Below are positions 10,403 through 18,439 of a stretch of DNA of 64,000 bases, one piece after another. Source of the stretch: JAVVHH01 sp965199665 (GTDB lineage Bacteria; Pseudomonadota; Alphaproteobacteria; Acetobacterales; Acetobacteraceae); the NCBI GenBank assembly GCA_965199665.1, contig OZ241208.1:1550001-1614000 (forward strand), written 5' to 3'. Each line of letters opens with the position of its first letter. Positions within the stretch are counted from its first letter, which is position 1. The position numbers and the translations under genes are program-made. The notes under the pieces were generated by a model. It searched no databases, was not told the origin of the DNA, and saw only the letters and a program-made list of their open reading frames with translations.

Positions 10403-10957
10403 TCAGTAGGCGATGACGTCCTTGATCTTGGCGAACTGGGCGGCGCTCAGCACCTTCTTGCTCACCAGCTCGTCCGGCGTGGCGTAGGGCCGCGCGTCGA
10501 CGATCTTGGGCGCCGTCTTCTCGCCGACGCCCGGCAGCGTCTTGGCCATCATCTCGGCAGTGGACGTGTTGATGTTGGCCAGGGCGAGGCGGTCCTTGTT
10601 GCGCTCGAAGGTGGGGCGGTTGATCGCCTTCTTCCCGGCGAGATCTCCGAGCTTGTCCCACGGGCGGCCGGCGACGATGGCCTTGGCGGTGGCCGGCCCG
10701 ATGCCCGGCAGGCTGGCGATCTCGCTCTCATCGGCCGAATTGACGTCGATCTTCTTGGGCGTCGTCAGCGCCGCGGTCGTGGTGCCCAGTGGGGCCGGGC
10801 TGACGGGAGTTCCGATGCGCGCGGGCAGCGTCGGCGCCGTTGCGCGGGGCAGGCTGGGCGCGGCCGGCGCGGCGGGGGAGGGCACGGACGGGGTTTGCGC
10901 GAAAGCGCCGCCGGCAAGGGCGAGCAGCGCCGCGAGGACGCGGAAGGACGGTCGCAT
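10403..10957 (-). CDS. Secreted ComEA-like helix-hairpin-helix protein
   Basis: 184 residues: a signal peptide (1-20, ending AFAQ), a Pro/Ala-rich linker to about residue 68, then two HhH units. The first is KKIDVNSADESEIASLPGIG followed by PATAKAIVAGRP; the second contains NINTSTAEMMAKTLPGVGEKTA. ComEA proteins bind incoming double-stranded DNA in the periplasm during natural transformation. The duplicated HhH region is compatible with DNA binding, but no other competence gene except comM (44.3 kb) is seen here, so a role in uptake is inferred. It shares orientation with hemF, 33 bases downstream of the hemF stop's mirror position. Confidence 0.8.
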   Translation of the reverse strand: MRPSFRVLAALLALAGGAFAQTPSVPSPAAPAAPSLPRATAPTLPARIGTPVSPAPLGTTTAALTTPKKIDVNSADESEIASLPGIGPATAKAIVAGRPWDKLGDLAGKKAINRPTFERNKDRLALANINTSTAEMMAKTLPGVGEKTAPKIVDARPYATPDELVSKKVLSAAQFAKIKDVIAY

Positions 10958-10990
10958 GACGGGGACTCCTGAGTTGATGACCGGCCGAGC

Positions 10991-11890
10991 TTACGGCCAG
11001 CGGACCTCGGGCGGGAGACTCATCAGGATGGCCTCCACGTTGCCCCCCGTCTTGAGGCCGAACAGCGTGCCGCGATCGTGCAGCAGGTTGAACTCGACGT
11101 AGCGGCCGCGGCGCAGCAGCTGGTGATCCTTCTCCGCCGGCGTCCAGGGCTCGCGCATGCGGCGCCGGACGATGGCGGTGTAGCCGTCTCGAAAGGCGCG
11201 GCCGACATCCTGGGTGAAGGCGAAGTCGGCCCGCGCGTCGCCGGTGAAGTGGTGATCGAAAAAGATGCCGCCCACGCCCCGCGTCTCGCCCCGGTGCGGC
11301 AGGTAGAAATACTCGTCGCACCACTTCTTGAAGCGCGGATAGTAGCCGGGGTCGTGCCGGTCGCAGGCGGCCTGGAACGCGCCGTGGAAGGTCGCGGTGT
11401 CCTCGGCGATGGCGGCCGTGTCGGTGCCCATCGGGGTCAGGTCGCCGCCGCCGCCGAACCAGCCGCGGGTGGTGACCAGCAGGCGCGTGTTCATGTGCGC
11501 GGCCGGCACGCGGGGGTTCAGCGGGTGCGACACCAGGCTGATGCCGGAGGCCCAGAAGCGCGGGTCCTCCTCCGCGCCGGGGATCGACTTGCGGAACTCC
11601 GGGCTGAACTCGCCCCACACGGTCGAGACGTTGACGCCGACCTTCTCGAACACCCGGCCCTTGAGCACGCTCATGACGCCGCCGCCGCCCGCCGCCCCCG
11701 ACTCGGTCGGTCGCGACCAGGCGGTGCGCTGCCACGTGCCGACCGGGCGGTCGCCGCCCGGCAGGTCCGCCTCGGCCTCGATGGCGGCGAAGCCGGCGCA
11801 GAGCTGGTCCCGCAGCGTCTCGAACCACGCCTGCGCCTCTTCGCGCAGCGCCTCGTGCGGCGGACGCGAGAGTTCCGTGGCTTGCGACAT
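10991..11890 (-). CDS. hemF: Oxygen-dependent coproporphyrinogen III oxidase
   Basis: Oxidatively decarboxylates coproporphyrinogen III to protoporphyrinogen IX using O2, with no metal or cofactor. 299 residues. Signature regions are NVSTVWGEF, HMNTRLLVT, WFGGGGDLTP, FKKWCDEYFYLPHRGE and GRYVEFNLLHDRGT. The start is set by the ribosome binding site: GGAAGGA ends six bases before the ATG at 11890, whereas the alternative ATG at 11896 would touch it. Its oxygen dependence fits an aerobic organism with the bc1 complex next door. Divergent from petA. Confidence 0.96.
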   Translation of the reverse strand: MSQATELSRPPHEALREEAQAWFETLRDQLCAGFAAIEAEADLPGGDRPVGTWQRTAWSRPTESGAAGGGGVMSVLKGRVFEKVGVNVSTVWGEFSPEFRKSIPGAEEDPRFWASGISLVSHPLNPRVPAAHMNTRLLVTTRGWFGGGGDLTPMGTDTAAIAEDTATFHGAFQAACDRHDPGYYPRFKKWCDEYFYLPHRGETRGVGGIFFDHHFTGDARADFAFTQDVGRAFRDGYTAIVRRRMREPWTPAEKDHQLLRRGRYVEFNLLHDRGTLFGLKTGGNVEAILMSLPPEVRWP

Positions 11891-11938
11891 TCTCATTCCT
11901 TCCAATCTCACGGGAGCATAGAACGGTGCGTGCGCGAG

Positions 11939-11967
11939 TTGCAGGGGCCTGCTGGCCCTCCTATACG
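11939..11967 (+). promoter_or_regulatory. Candidate sigma-70 promoter of petABC
   Basis: TTGCAG (11939-11944), a 17-base spacer, then TATACG (11962-11967), about 65 bases before petA. It matches four to five of six consensus bases in each box with ideal spacing. Confidence 0.55.
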
Positions 11968-12031
11968 AACGCCAGCGCCGGGTCGGGCGTCCGCGCTGCG
12001 TGGGCGCCGGCAATGAGGATTGAGGACGGGC

Positions 12032-12613
12032 ATGAGCGAAGGAACGGCCGCCACCGCCAATGTGCGGGAAGCGATCACCACCGTAGGCAACGAGGACGTC
12101 ACCAAGCGTGACTTCCTAAAGTTGCTCACCGGCAGCGCCGTCGCGATCGGCGCCGCGTCCATGGTCTGGCCGTTTGTCGACAGTATGAACCCGGCGCGCG
12201 ACGTGCTCGCCCTGTCCAGCGTCGAGGCCGACCTGACCCCCGTGGTCGAAGGCCAGGGGATCACCATCGTTTGGCGCGGCAAGCCCATCTTCCTGCGCCA
12301 CCGCACACCCACCGAGGTCAAGGAAGCCGTCAGCGCGCCGATGAGCGCCCTGAAGGACCCGGAGACGGACGCCGCGCGCGTCAAGGCCGGGCACGAGCAA
12401 TGGCTGGTCGCGGTCGGCATCTGCACCCATCTCGGCTGCGTGCCGTTGGGCAACAAGCCTACCGACCCACGCGGCGAGTTTGGCGGCTGGTTCTGCCCGT
12501 GCCACGGCAGCCAGTACGACACATCGGGGCGTATTCGCCTGGGCCCGGCACCGAAGAACCTGCTGATCCCCCCTTACGCGTTCACGACCGACACCAAGAT
12601 CAAGATCGGCTAG
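12032..12613 (+). CDS. petA: Ubiquinol-cytochrome c reductase Rieske iron-sulfur subunit
   Basis: 193-residue [2Fe-2S] subunit of the cytochrome bc1 complex, which passes electrons from ubiquinol to cytochrome c1. Cluster ligands are Cys131 and His133 (CTHLGC) and Cys155 and His158 (CPCHGS); Cys136 and Cys157 form the expected disulfide. The N-terminal anchor around 29-48 follows KRDFLK, a Lys-Arg version of the twin-arginine motif (residues 25-26). The ATG at 12032 has GAGGA six bases upstream; a TTG at 12020 is less likely. First gene of petABC. Confidence 0.96.
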   Translation: MSEGTAATANVREAITTVGNEDVTKRDFLKLLTGSAVAIGAASMVWPFVDSMNPARDVLALSSVEADLTPVVEGQGITIVWRGKPIFLRHRTPTEVKEAVSAPMSALKDPETDAARVKAGHEQWLVAVGICTHLGCVPLGNKPTDPRGEFGGWFCPCHGSQYDTSGRIRLGPAPKNLLIPPYAFTTDTKIKIG

Positions 12614-12678
12614 GCTCCCCGCCGGGGAGACGAGCTTTCGGACGAGTGTGTGCCCAGGCACACGGAGGAGCGACCGCC

Positions 12679-13968
12679 ATGGCTGGCCTGCACAAGAGCA
12701 CGTACCAGAATCCGGTGATCAACTGGATCGACACCCGACTTCCGCTGTTCACCATGATGCAGAAGGAATACGGGTCGTTTCCGACGCCGAAGAACTTCAA
12801 CTATTTCTGGAACTTCGGCGCCTTGGCGACGGTGAACCTCGTCATCATGATCGCCACCGGCGTGTTCCTGGCGATGAACTACGCCGCCAATACCGGGCTG
12901 GCATTCGATAGCGTCGAGCGCATCATGCGCGACGTGAACTATGGCTGGCTACTGCGCTACGCGCACGCCAATGGCGCGTCGATGTTCTTCATCGTCGTCT
13001 ACGTGCACATCTTCCGAGCGCTTTACTACGGGTCCTACAAAGCGCCGCGAGAGATCCTGTTCATGCTCGGCGTCGTCATCTTCCTGCTGATGATGGCCAC
13101 CGCGTTCATGGGTTACGTGCTCCCCTGGGGCCAGATGTCCTACTGGGGCGCCACCGTCATCACCAATCTGTTCTCCGCCATCCCCTACGTGGGCGACAGC
13201 ATCGTGACGCTGCTCTGGGGCGGCTTCTCCGTCGACAACCCGACGCTGAACCGGTTCTTCGCGCTGCACTACCTCCTGCCGTTCATGATCTTCGGCGTCG
13301 TGTTCCTGCACGTGGTGGCGCTGCACATCACGGGCTCGAACAACCCGCTCGGCATCGACGTCAAGTCGCCGCAGGACACCATCCCCTTCCACCCCTACTA
13401 CACGACCAAGGACAGCGTCGGCCTTTGCGTGTTCCTGCTGGTGTTTGCCCTGCTGGTCTTCTTCGGCCCCAACCTGCTCGGCGACCCCGACAACTACATC
13501 CAGGCCAACCCGTTGGTGACGCCGCCGCACATCGCGCCGGAATGGTACTTCCGCCCGTATTACGCCATGCTCCGCGCGGTCGAGTGGAAGCTGGGCGGCG
13601 TGATGGTGATGTTCGCCTCCATCCTGGTGCTGTTCTTCCTGCCGTGGCTCGACACCTCGCCGGTCCGTTCGACCCGCTTCCGCCCGATGTACAAGCCGTT
13701 CATGGCGTTGTTCGTGGTGAGCTTCTTCGTGCTGCTCTACGTTGGTGGCAAGCCGCCGGAAGGTGTCTACGTGGTGCTCGGCCGGGTCGCGACCGCCTAC
13801 TGGTTCCTGCACTTCCTGGTGGTGCTGCCGGTGCTCGGGAAGATCGAGAAGCCGCTGCCGCTGCCGGAGAGCATTAGCAACCCGGTGCTGCGTCAGCGCC
13901 CGCCCTCCTCGGGCGGCGGTGGCCCGCTGCCCCAGGGCGCTGCGGCCAAGCCGATGGACCGCGCGTGA
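12679..13968 (+). CDS. petB: Cytochrome b of the bc1 complex
   Basis: 429 residues, about eight membrane helices, carrying the two haem b groups and the quinone sites Qo and Qi. Recognisable landmarks are the haem-ligand helices (YAHANGASMFFIVVYVH and HYLLPFMIFGVVFLHVVALH), the Qo-site motif PEWYFRPYYAMLR and FMGYVLPWGQMSYWG. The start at 12679 has GGAGGAG eight bases upstream; the frame runs further upstream only through the petA antiframe. The Ser/Gly/Pro-rich C-terminal tail (SSGGGGPLPQG) is not part of the core fold. The stop shares bases with petC (TGATG). Confidence 0.97.
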   Translation: MAGLHKSTYQNPVINWIDTRLPLFTMMQKEYGSFPTPKNFNYFWNFGALATVNLVIMIATGVFLAMNYAANTGLAFDSVERIMRDVNYGWLLRYAHANGASMFFIVVYVHIFRALYYGSYKAPREILFMLGVVIFLLMMATAFMGYVLPWGQMSYWGATVITNLFSAIPYVGDSIVTLLWGGFSVDNPTLNRFFALHYLLPFMIFGVVFLHVVALHITGSNNPLGIDVKSPQDTIPFHPYYTTKDSVGLCVFLLVFALLVFFGPNLLGDPDNYIQANPLVTPPHIAPEWYFRPYYAMLRAVEWKLGGVMVMFASILVLFFLPWLDTSPVRSTRFRPMYKPFMALFVVSFFVLLYVGGKPPEGVYVVLGRVATAYWFLHFLVVLPVLGKIEKPLPLPESISNPVLRQRPPSSGGGGPLPQGAAAKPMDRA

Positions 13969-14732
13969 TGCGTCGGTTCGCCCTCACCCTCGTGCTGTCG
14001 GCGGCGTTCGCGTCGCCGATGGTCGCGCCGGCCTCCGCCCAGGAGCATCCGGCGGTCCCGGACACGAAATGGAGCTTCGACGGCCCGTTCGGCAGCTTCG
14101 ACTATGCGTCCGCCCAACGCGGCTTCCAGGTCTACAAGGAAGTCTGCTCGAACTGCCACTCGATGAAGCTGCTCTCTTACCGCGACCTGCGCGGCATCGG
14201 GCTCGACGACGCCGACGTCAAGGCGCTCGCGGCATCGGTCACCGTCCCGGGCGGCACCAACGACCAGGGCGAGGCGTTCGAGCGCCCCGCCCTGCCGTCG
14301 GACCGCTTCAAGATGCCGTTCGCCAACGACAAGGCGGCGCGGGCGGCCAATGGCGGCGCGTTGCCGCCTGACCAGTCGCTGATCATCAAGGCGCGCGCCA
14401 ACGGGCCGGACTACGTTCACGCCCTGCTCAACGGCTACGAGGAGGCGCCGGCCGGGACCAAGGTGCCGGACGGGCAATACTACAACGAGTATTTCCCGGG
14501 CCACTTCCTGGCCATGCCGCAGCCGCTGCATGACGGCCAGGTGGAATACGCCGACGGCACCAAGGCCACGGTCGAGCAGATGTCGCGCGACGTCGTGCAG
14601 TTCCTGACCTGGGCGTCCGAACCGTCCATGCAGCAACGCAAGCAACTCGGCATCAAGGCGGTGCTGTTTCTCGCCCTGCTGACCGGGTTGACCTACACGG
14701 TGAAGCGCAAGGTCTGGAAAGACGTGCACTGA
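13968..14732 (+). CDS. petC: Cytochrome c1
   Basis: 254 residues: Sec signal peptide (cleavage near ASAQ at 24-25), covalent haem motif CSNCH (Cys60, Cys63, His64), the axial Met183 in HFLAMPQPL, and a C-terminal membrane anchor at about 229-245. It is the periplasmic electron acceptor from the Rieske protein and donor to soluble cytochrome c. I use the ATG at 13968, which overlaps the petB stop, rather than the GTG one codon earlier. Completes the three-subunit bc1 operon. Confidence 0.96.
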   Translation: MRRFALTLVLSAAFASPMVAPASAQEHPAVPDTKWSFDGPFGSFDYASAQRGFQVYKEVCSNCHSMKLLSYRDLRGIGLDDADVKALAASVTVPGGTNDQGEAFERPALPSDRFKMPFANDKAARAANGGALPPDQSLIIKARANGPDYVHALLNGYEEAPAGTKVPDGQYYNEYFPGHFLAMPQPLHDGQVEYADGTKATVEQMSRDVVQFLTWASEPSMQQRKQLGIKAVLFLALLTGLTYTVKRKVWKDVH

Positions 14733-14737
14733 CGCCC

Positions 14738-15619
14738 GTGCCCGACACGATCTCGCCCATCATCGGCATCATCGGCGGGTCCGGCCTTTACGACATCCCG
14801 GGTCTCGAGCGTCGCGACAAGCGGCGGGTCGAGACCCCGTGGGGGCCTCCGTCCGACGATCTGCTGTTCGGTGAGCTCGCCGGCACGCCGTGCGTGTTCC
14901 TGCCGCGTCATGGCGCGGGCCATACGACGTCGCCGTCGCACCTCAATTACCGTGCCAACATCGACGCCCTGAAGCGGGCCGGAGTAACCGACATCCTGTC
15001 GCTCTCCGCGGTCGGCAGCCTCAAGGAAGAACTGCCCCCTGGGCACTTCGTCATCGTGGACCAGTTCATCGACCGCAGCTTCGCCCGCGAGAAGAGCTTC
15101 TTCGGCGAGGGCTGCGTCGCCCATGTCTCGGTCGCCGACCCGGTCTGCCCGCGTCTTGGCGACGCGCTGGAGGCCTCGGCCCGCAAGCTCGGCCTGCCTG
15201 TGACGCGCGGCGGCACCTACCTCGTCATGGAAGGCCCGCAATTCTCCACCCGGGCCGAGAGCAACCTGTATCGCAGCTGGGGCTGTAGCGTGATCGGCAT
15301 GACCAACATGCCGGAGGCCAAGCTCGCCCGCGAAGCCGAGATCTGTTACGCCACCGTGGCCATGGTGACTGACTACGATTGCTGGCACGAGGAGCACGAG
15401 GCGGTGACGGTCGATCAGGTCGTGAAGGTGTTGCTGGGTAACGCCGACAAGGCGCGCGAACTGGTCGCCGACGTGGTGCCGAGCCTCGGCGCGTTGCGCG
15501 GCCCGTGCCCCGCCGGCTGCGACCGCGCGCTCGAATACGCCTTGATCACGCGGCCCGAGTTCCGCGACCCCGCCCTGATGGCCAAGCTCGACGCCGTCGC
15601 CGGCCGCGTTCTGTGCTGA
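14738..15619 (+). CDS. mtnP: S-methyl-5'-thioadenosine phosphorylase
   Basis: Cleaves methylthioadenosine from polyamine or SAM-derived pathways into adenine and methylthioribose-1-phosphate. 293 residues of the PNP/MTAP family: IGIIGGSGLYDIPG near the N-terminus, a phosphate-site PRHGAGH, an SAVGSL motif, and the base/sugar-binding segment GPQFSTRAE followed by IGMTNMPEAKLAREAEICYA. The GTG start lies five bases after petC, so it may be transcribed with petABC. The stop overlaps the next gene by 7 bases. Confidence 0.93.
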   Translation: MPDTISPIIGIIGGSGLYDIPGLERRDKRRVETPWGPPSDDLLFGELAGTPCVFLPRHGAGHTTSPSHLNYRANIDALKRAGVTDILSLSAVGSLKEELPPGHFVIVDQFIDRSFAREKSFFGEGCVAHVSVADPVCPRLGDALEASARKLGLPVTRGGTYLVMEGPQFSTRAESNLYRSWGCSVIGMTNMPEAKLAREAEICYATVAMVTDYDCWHEEHEAVTVDQVVKVLLGNADKARELVADVVPSLGALRGPCPAGCDRALEYALITRPEFRDPALMAKLDAVAGRVLC

Positions 15620-16365
15620 ACCAATCGCGCGACGGTGCCGTCGCCATCCTGACCCTCGATTACCCCGCCCGCCGCAATGCGCTCGCCATGGCGATGCGGG
15701 AAGCGCTGATCGAGGCCTTCGAAACGATGGAAAGCGATCTCGCCATCCGGGCCGTCGTGGTCACCGGCGGCGCGACCTTCTCCGCCGGCGGCGACATCAG
15801 CGGCATGCAGAGTGCCGACCTGCTCGCCGGCCGCGAGCGCTTCCGCACCACCCACAAGCTGGTCCGGCTGATGATCAAATCCCGCTTGCCGATCGTGGCG
15901 GCGGTCGAGGGCTATGCGGTCGGCGCCGGGCTGTCGCTGGCGTTGTGCTGCGACACGATCGTGGCGTCGAGCGACGCGAAGCTGGGGGCCGGTTTCGGCC
16001 GCATCGGCCTCATCGCCGATCTGGGCCTGCTGCACACCTTGCCGGCGCGGATCGGGCAGGGCAGGGCGCGCCAGGTCTTCCTGCAAGGCGAGCAGATGAC
16101 CGGTGAGGCCGCCGAACGCATCGGGCTGGTCGATCACGTCACTCCGCCCGGGGAGGCATTCGCGAAGGCGATGGAGCGGGCGCAGCGGTTCGTGACGGCG
16201 GCGCCGTTGCCGATCGCGCTGACCAAGCAATACCTCGCCGCCGGGCTCGATGCGGCGCTGGATTGGGAGCGCGAGACGCAGTCGTCGCTGTTCATGACGG
16301 CGGACCACGTCGAGGGCCGCACCGCCTTCCTCGAGAAGCGCACGCCGAACTTCTCGGGACGCTGA
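15613..16365 (+). CDS. Enoyl-CoA hydratase/isomerase family protein
   Basis: 250 residues of the crotonase fold. The oxyanion-hole segments are TFSAGGDIS and EGYAVGAGLSLALCCD; the position of the second catalytic acid is occupied in AKLGAGFGRIGLIADLGL. Substrate cannot be read from the sequence; beta-oxidation or a related acyl-CoA hydration or isomerisation is likely. The start is GTG at 15613, inside the end of mtnP (7-base overlap), which explains why the first codons read VLNQSRDG. No dedicated fatty-acid genes are adjacent. Confidence 0.88.
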   Translation: MLNQSRDGAVAILTLDYPARRNALAMAMREALIEAFETMESDLAIRAVVVTGGATFSAGGDISGMQSADLLAGRERFRTTHKLVRLMIKSRLPIVAAVEGYAVGAGLSLALCCDTIVASSDAKLGAGFGRIGLIADLGLLHTLPARIGQGRARQVFLQGEQMTGEAAERIGLVDHVTPPGEAFAKAMERAQRFVTAAPLPIALTKQYLAAGLDAALDWERETQSSLFMTADHVEGRTAFLEKRTPNFSGR

Positions 16366-16380
16366 CGACCTCATCCCGGC

Positions 16381-17271
16381 GTGAGAGCGGCTCGGCTGGA
16401 CGCGCGTGCCGCGGTCATCATGGCCGTGCTTTGCATCGTCTGGGGCGTGCAGCAATCGGCCAGCAAGCTCGCCCTTGCCCAGGGCATGCCGCCGATCACC
16501 CAGGCGCTGTTCCGCTCGCTCCTGGCGGCGCCCGCCCTGCTTATCTGGCTCACCATCCGCGGCGGCCGCTCCGCGCTGGCCGCCTTGGTCGCGCGAGATG
16601 GCACTCTCGGGCCTGGCCTCCTCATCGCGCTCGGTTTCGCGCTCGAGTTCATCTTCCTGTTCGAGGGCGTCCTGCGCAGCCCGGCGTCCCGCTCCGTCGT
16701 GTTGCTCTATACCGCCGCCTTCTTCACCGCGGCCGGCACGCATTGGTTGGTGCCCGGCGAACGGCTGCGTGCCGTCAACGCGCTGGGCTTCCTGTTGGCC
16801 TTCGCCGGAGTCGCGGTCACGGTGGGCGGCGGGCAGGGCGGCGGTTCGTTGCTCGGAGATGCGCTCGTCCTGGGCGGCGCCGCGAGTTGGGGGCTGACCA
16901 CCGTCGCCGTCAAAGCCAGCCCGGCCCTAGCCCGGATTTCGGCAGAGAAGGTGCTGGCGTATCAGGTCTGTGGCGCCGTCCCGATCTTGCTCGCGGTCGC
17001 CCTGCTCCGGGGCGACACTCTCGTGCCGGTCGCGAGCCCGCTCGCCTGGGCCTCGCTTGTGTATCAGGCGCTCGGGGTCACCTTCGCCAGCTACCTGACC
17101 TGGTTCTGGCTGATCGGCCGTTATCCCGCCGGCCGGCTGGCAGCGTTCAGCTTCCTGACCCCGGCCTTTGGCGTGCTCGCAGCCGCTGCGATACTCGGGG
17201 AAGCCGTGACGCCCTCGTTGCTGATCGGTCTGGCGGGCGTTGGCGCCGGGCTGGTGCTGGTCAACCGGTAG
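16381..17271 (+). CDS. EamA-family (DMT) transporter
   Basis: 296 residues with about ten membrane helices arranged as two EamA repeats; the first begins AVIMAVLCIVWGVQQSASK and the second around GDALVLGGAASWGLTTVAVK. Members of this drug/metabolite transporter superfamily export amino acids, nucleobases or other metabolites; the substrate here is unknown. The GTG start is 15 bases after the hydratase gene, in the same direction. It ends 6 bases from the convergent TM2 gene, with no terminator visible between them. Confidence 0.88.
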   Translation: MRAARLDARAAVIMAVLCIVWGVQQSASKLALAQGMPPITQALFRSLLAAPALLIWLTIRGGRSALAALVARDGTLGPGLLIALGFALEFIFLFEGVLRSPASRSVVLLYTAAFFTAAGTHWLVPGERLRAVNALGFLLAFAGVAVTVGGGQGGGSLLGDALVLGGAASWGLTTVAVKASPALARISAEKVLAYQVCGAVPILLAVALLRGDTLVPVASPLAWASLVYQALGVTFASYLTWFWLIGRYPAGRLAAFSFLTPAFGVLAAAAILGEAVTPSLLIGLAGVGAGLVLVNR

Positions 17272-17277
17272 GCGGGC

Positions 17278-17577
17278 TCAGGAGAGTTGGGCGATCAGCC
17301 GCTCGTTGAGCCGGCGCACCTGGCTCGGCAGGGTGAACAGATCCCACACCACGATGGCCAGCGAGACCAAGCCGGTGAGGCCGAACGTCAGGAAGCCCAA
17401 CCCGGTGCAGACCAGGATCAGCAGGCCGATGCCCCAGCTTCCGAGGTAGAAGCGATGCGCTCCGAGGCTGCCCAGGAAGAACCACAGCAGGTAGGCCACG
17501 CCCGTCGATTTACGGTTCGCGTCATACCGCATCATGCGCGTCGTTTCATCGCGTTCCGTCGGAAACCGATCGACCAT
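17278..17577 (-). CDS. TM2 domain membrane protein
   Basis: 99 residues. The TM2 domain (about 22-70) has two hydrophobic helices with the characteristic GVAYLLWFFLGSLGAHRFYLG motif, where the DRF/HRF signature reads HRF. TM2 proteins are small inner-membrane proteins of uncertain function. The ATG at 17577 is preceded by AGGAG at six bases, which fixes the start; the upstream TTG at 17583 is not needed. The C-terminal 25 residues are amphipathic. Next upstream on the same strand is tRNA-Met. Confidence 0.8.
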   Translation of the reverse strand: MVDRFPTERDETTRMMRYDANRKSTGVAYLLWFFLGSLGAHRFYLGSWGIGLLILVCTGLGFLTFGLTGLVSLAIVVWDLFTLPSQVRRLNERLIAQLS

Positions 17578-17608
17578 AGCCAACTCCTGCGATGGGGGAG
17601 GGAGCGGA

Positions 17609-17683
17609 TGGTAGCAGCGGAGGGATTTGAACCCCCGACCAAGGGATTATGATTCCCCTGCTCTACCACTGAGCTACGCTGCC
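17609..17683 (-). tRNA. tRNA-Met (CAU)
   Basis: A complete cloverleaf with encoded CCA. Acceptor arm GGCAGCG pairs with CGCTGCT (the first pair is G-U), D-arm GCTCAGTGGTAGAGC, anticodon arm GGGGA-ATCATAA-TCCCT giving CAT at 34-36, and T-arm GGGGGTTCAAATCCC. The first pair rules out initiator tRNA, which needs a mismatch. The arms resemble alphaproteobacterial elongator tRNA-Met more than tRNA-Ile2 (lysidine-modified CAU), but the two cannot be fully separated by eye. Confidence 0.93.
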
Positions 17684-17712
17684 AGAACGCGGTGCTTTCC
17701 CGCGGGGCGCAC

Positions 17713-17741
17713 CGTATGCCCGGGCCGACGGCCGACGTCAA
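17713..17741 (-). promoter_or_regulatory. Candidate promoter of tRNA-Met
   Basis: On the minus strand, TTGACG (17741-17736), 17 bases, then CATACG (17718-17713), about 30 bases before the tRNA 5' end. The -35 box matches five of six consensus bases; the -10 box is weak. Confidence 0.55.
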
Positions 17742-17760
17742 TCCATCACGACGTCCACCC

Positions 17761-17789
17761 TTTCCAGCTCAGGAACGTTCTCTTATCAT
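17761..17789 (+). promoter_or_regulatory. Candidate promoter of the secreted hypothetical gene
   Basis: TTTCCA (17761-17766), 17 bases, TATCAT (17784-17789), about 32 bases before the ATG at 17822. The spacer contains the palindrome GAACGTTC at 17773-17780, which could be an operator half-site, though it does not fit the alphaproteobacterial LexA pattern. Confidence 0.45.
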
Positions 17790-17821
17790 AACGTGTCCAA
17801 AACGGATGATCGGAGATCGAC

Positions 17822-18439
17822 ATGACGCGTACTTCCAAATGGTCCGCCGCCTTCCTTCTGACGACGGTCGTGGGTGCCTCCGCCTATGCCGCGACGCAGC
17901 GCGACAACGACGTCTACTTCGCCATTGCGGGGGTGCAGAACTTCTCCTTCGCCGATACCGAGCACTCGATCCACAGCGGTCAGCCCTGGGGCGGGATCAG
18001 CGCCAACGTCACTCGGCCCGGCGCCGAGGGCCACATTCTGGTCAAGGCCGGCCGAAAGGGCTCGAGCGCGGTGGCGCAATGGTTCAAGACCCGGGTCGGC
18101 GGCGGGCAGACCCTGGTGTGCGACAGCAAGGGCACCTTCCCCGACGAGCTGAACTTCGCTGCCAAGGGCACGCTGCGCTTCAGCATCTCCGGCAAGAACT
18201 ACACCTGCAACGACATCCTGATCGGCCAGGGTCATTTCGCGACGGTCAACAACTGGTGGATGGGCGGACCCCAGATGAAGGGCGCTCACGCCTCCTTCTC
18301 GGGCGGGACGGCACAACTCTGCAAGGCGGATGGCGAGCCGCTGCCGGTGCCGGTCGTGTTCACGCCGCAGACGCCCTGCAGCAACCACTTCAACATCGCC
18401 CGGGTGGACGCTGAACTCAGCTCGCTACTCGGGCGGTAG
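17822..18439 (+). CDS. Secreted protein of unknown function
   Basis: 205 residues with a clear Sec signal peptide (1-24, AYAA). The mature part has four Cys (in VCDSKG, YTCNDI, LCKADG and TPCSNHF), suitable for two disulfides in the periplasm, and several aromatic/Gly segments such as NNWWMGGPQM. I do not recognise the family. GGAG lies six bases before the ATG at 17822, and a promoter is visible upstream. Its last 15 bases overlap the 3' end of convergent mnmA. Composition is like its neighbours. Confidence 0.75.
   Translation: MTRTSKWSAAFLLTTVVGASAYAATQRDNDVYFAIAGVQNFSFADTEHSIHSGQPWGGISANVTRPGAEGHILVKAGRKGSSAVAQWFKTRVGGGQTLVCDSKGTFPDELNFAAKGTLRFSISGKNYTCNDILIGQGHFATVNNWWMGGPQMKGAHASFSGGTAQLCKADGEPLPVPVVFTPQTPCSNHFNIARVDAELSSLLGR

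Noticed and set aside
17609..17683. Initiator tRNA or tRNA-Ile2 reading of the CAU tRNA
   Set aside because: The first acceptor pair is G-U rather than the initiator mismatch, and the arm sequences fit elongator Met better; Ile2 is not fully excluded.
17773..17780. LexA box at GAACGTTC
   Set aside because: Alphaproteobacterial LexA binds GAAC-N7-GAAC or GTTC-N7-GTTC; spacing and half-site arrangement do not fit.
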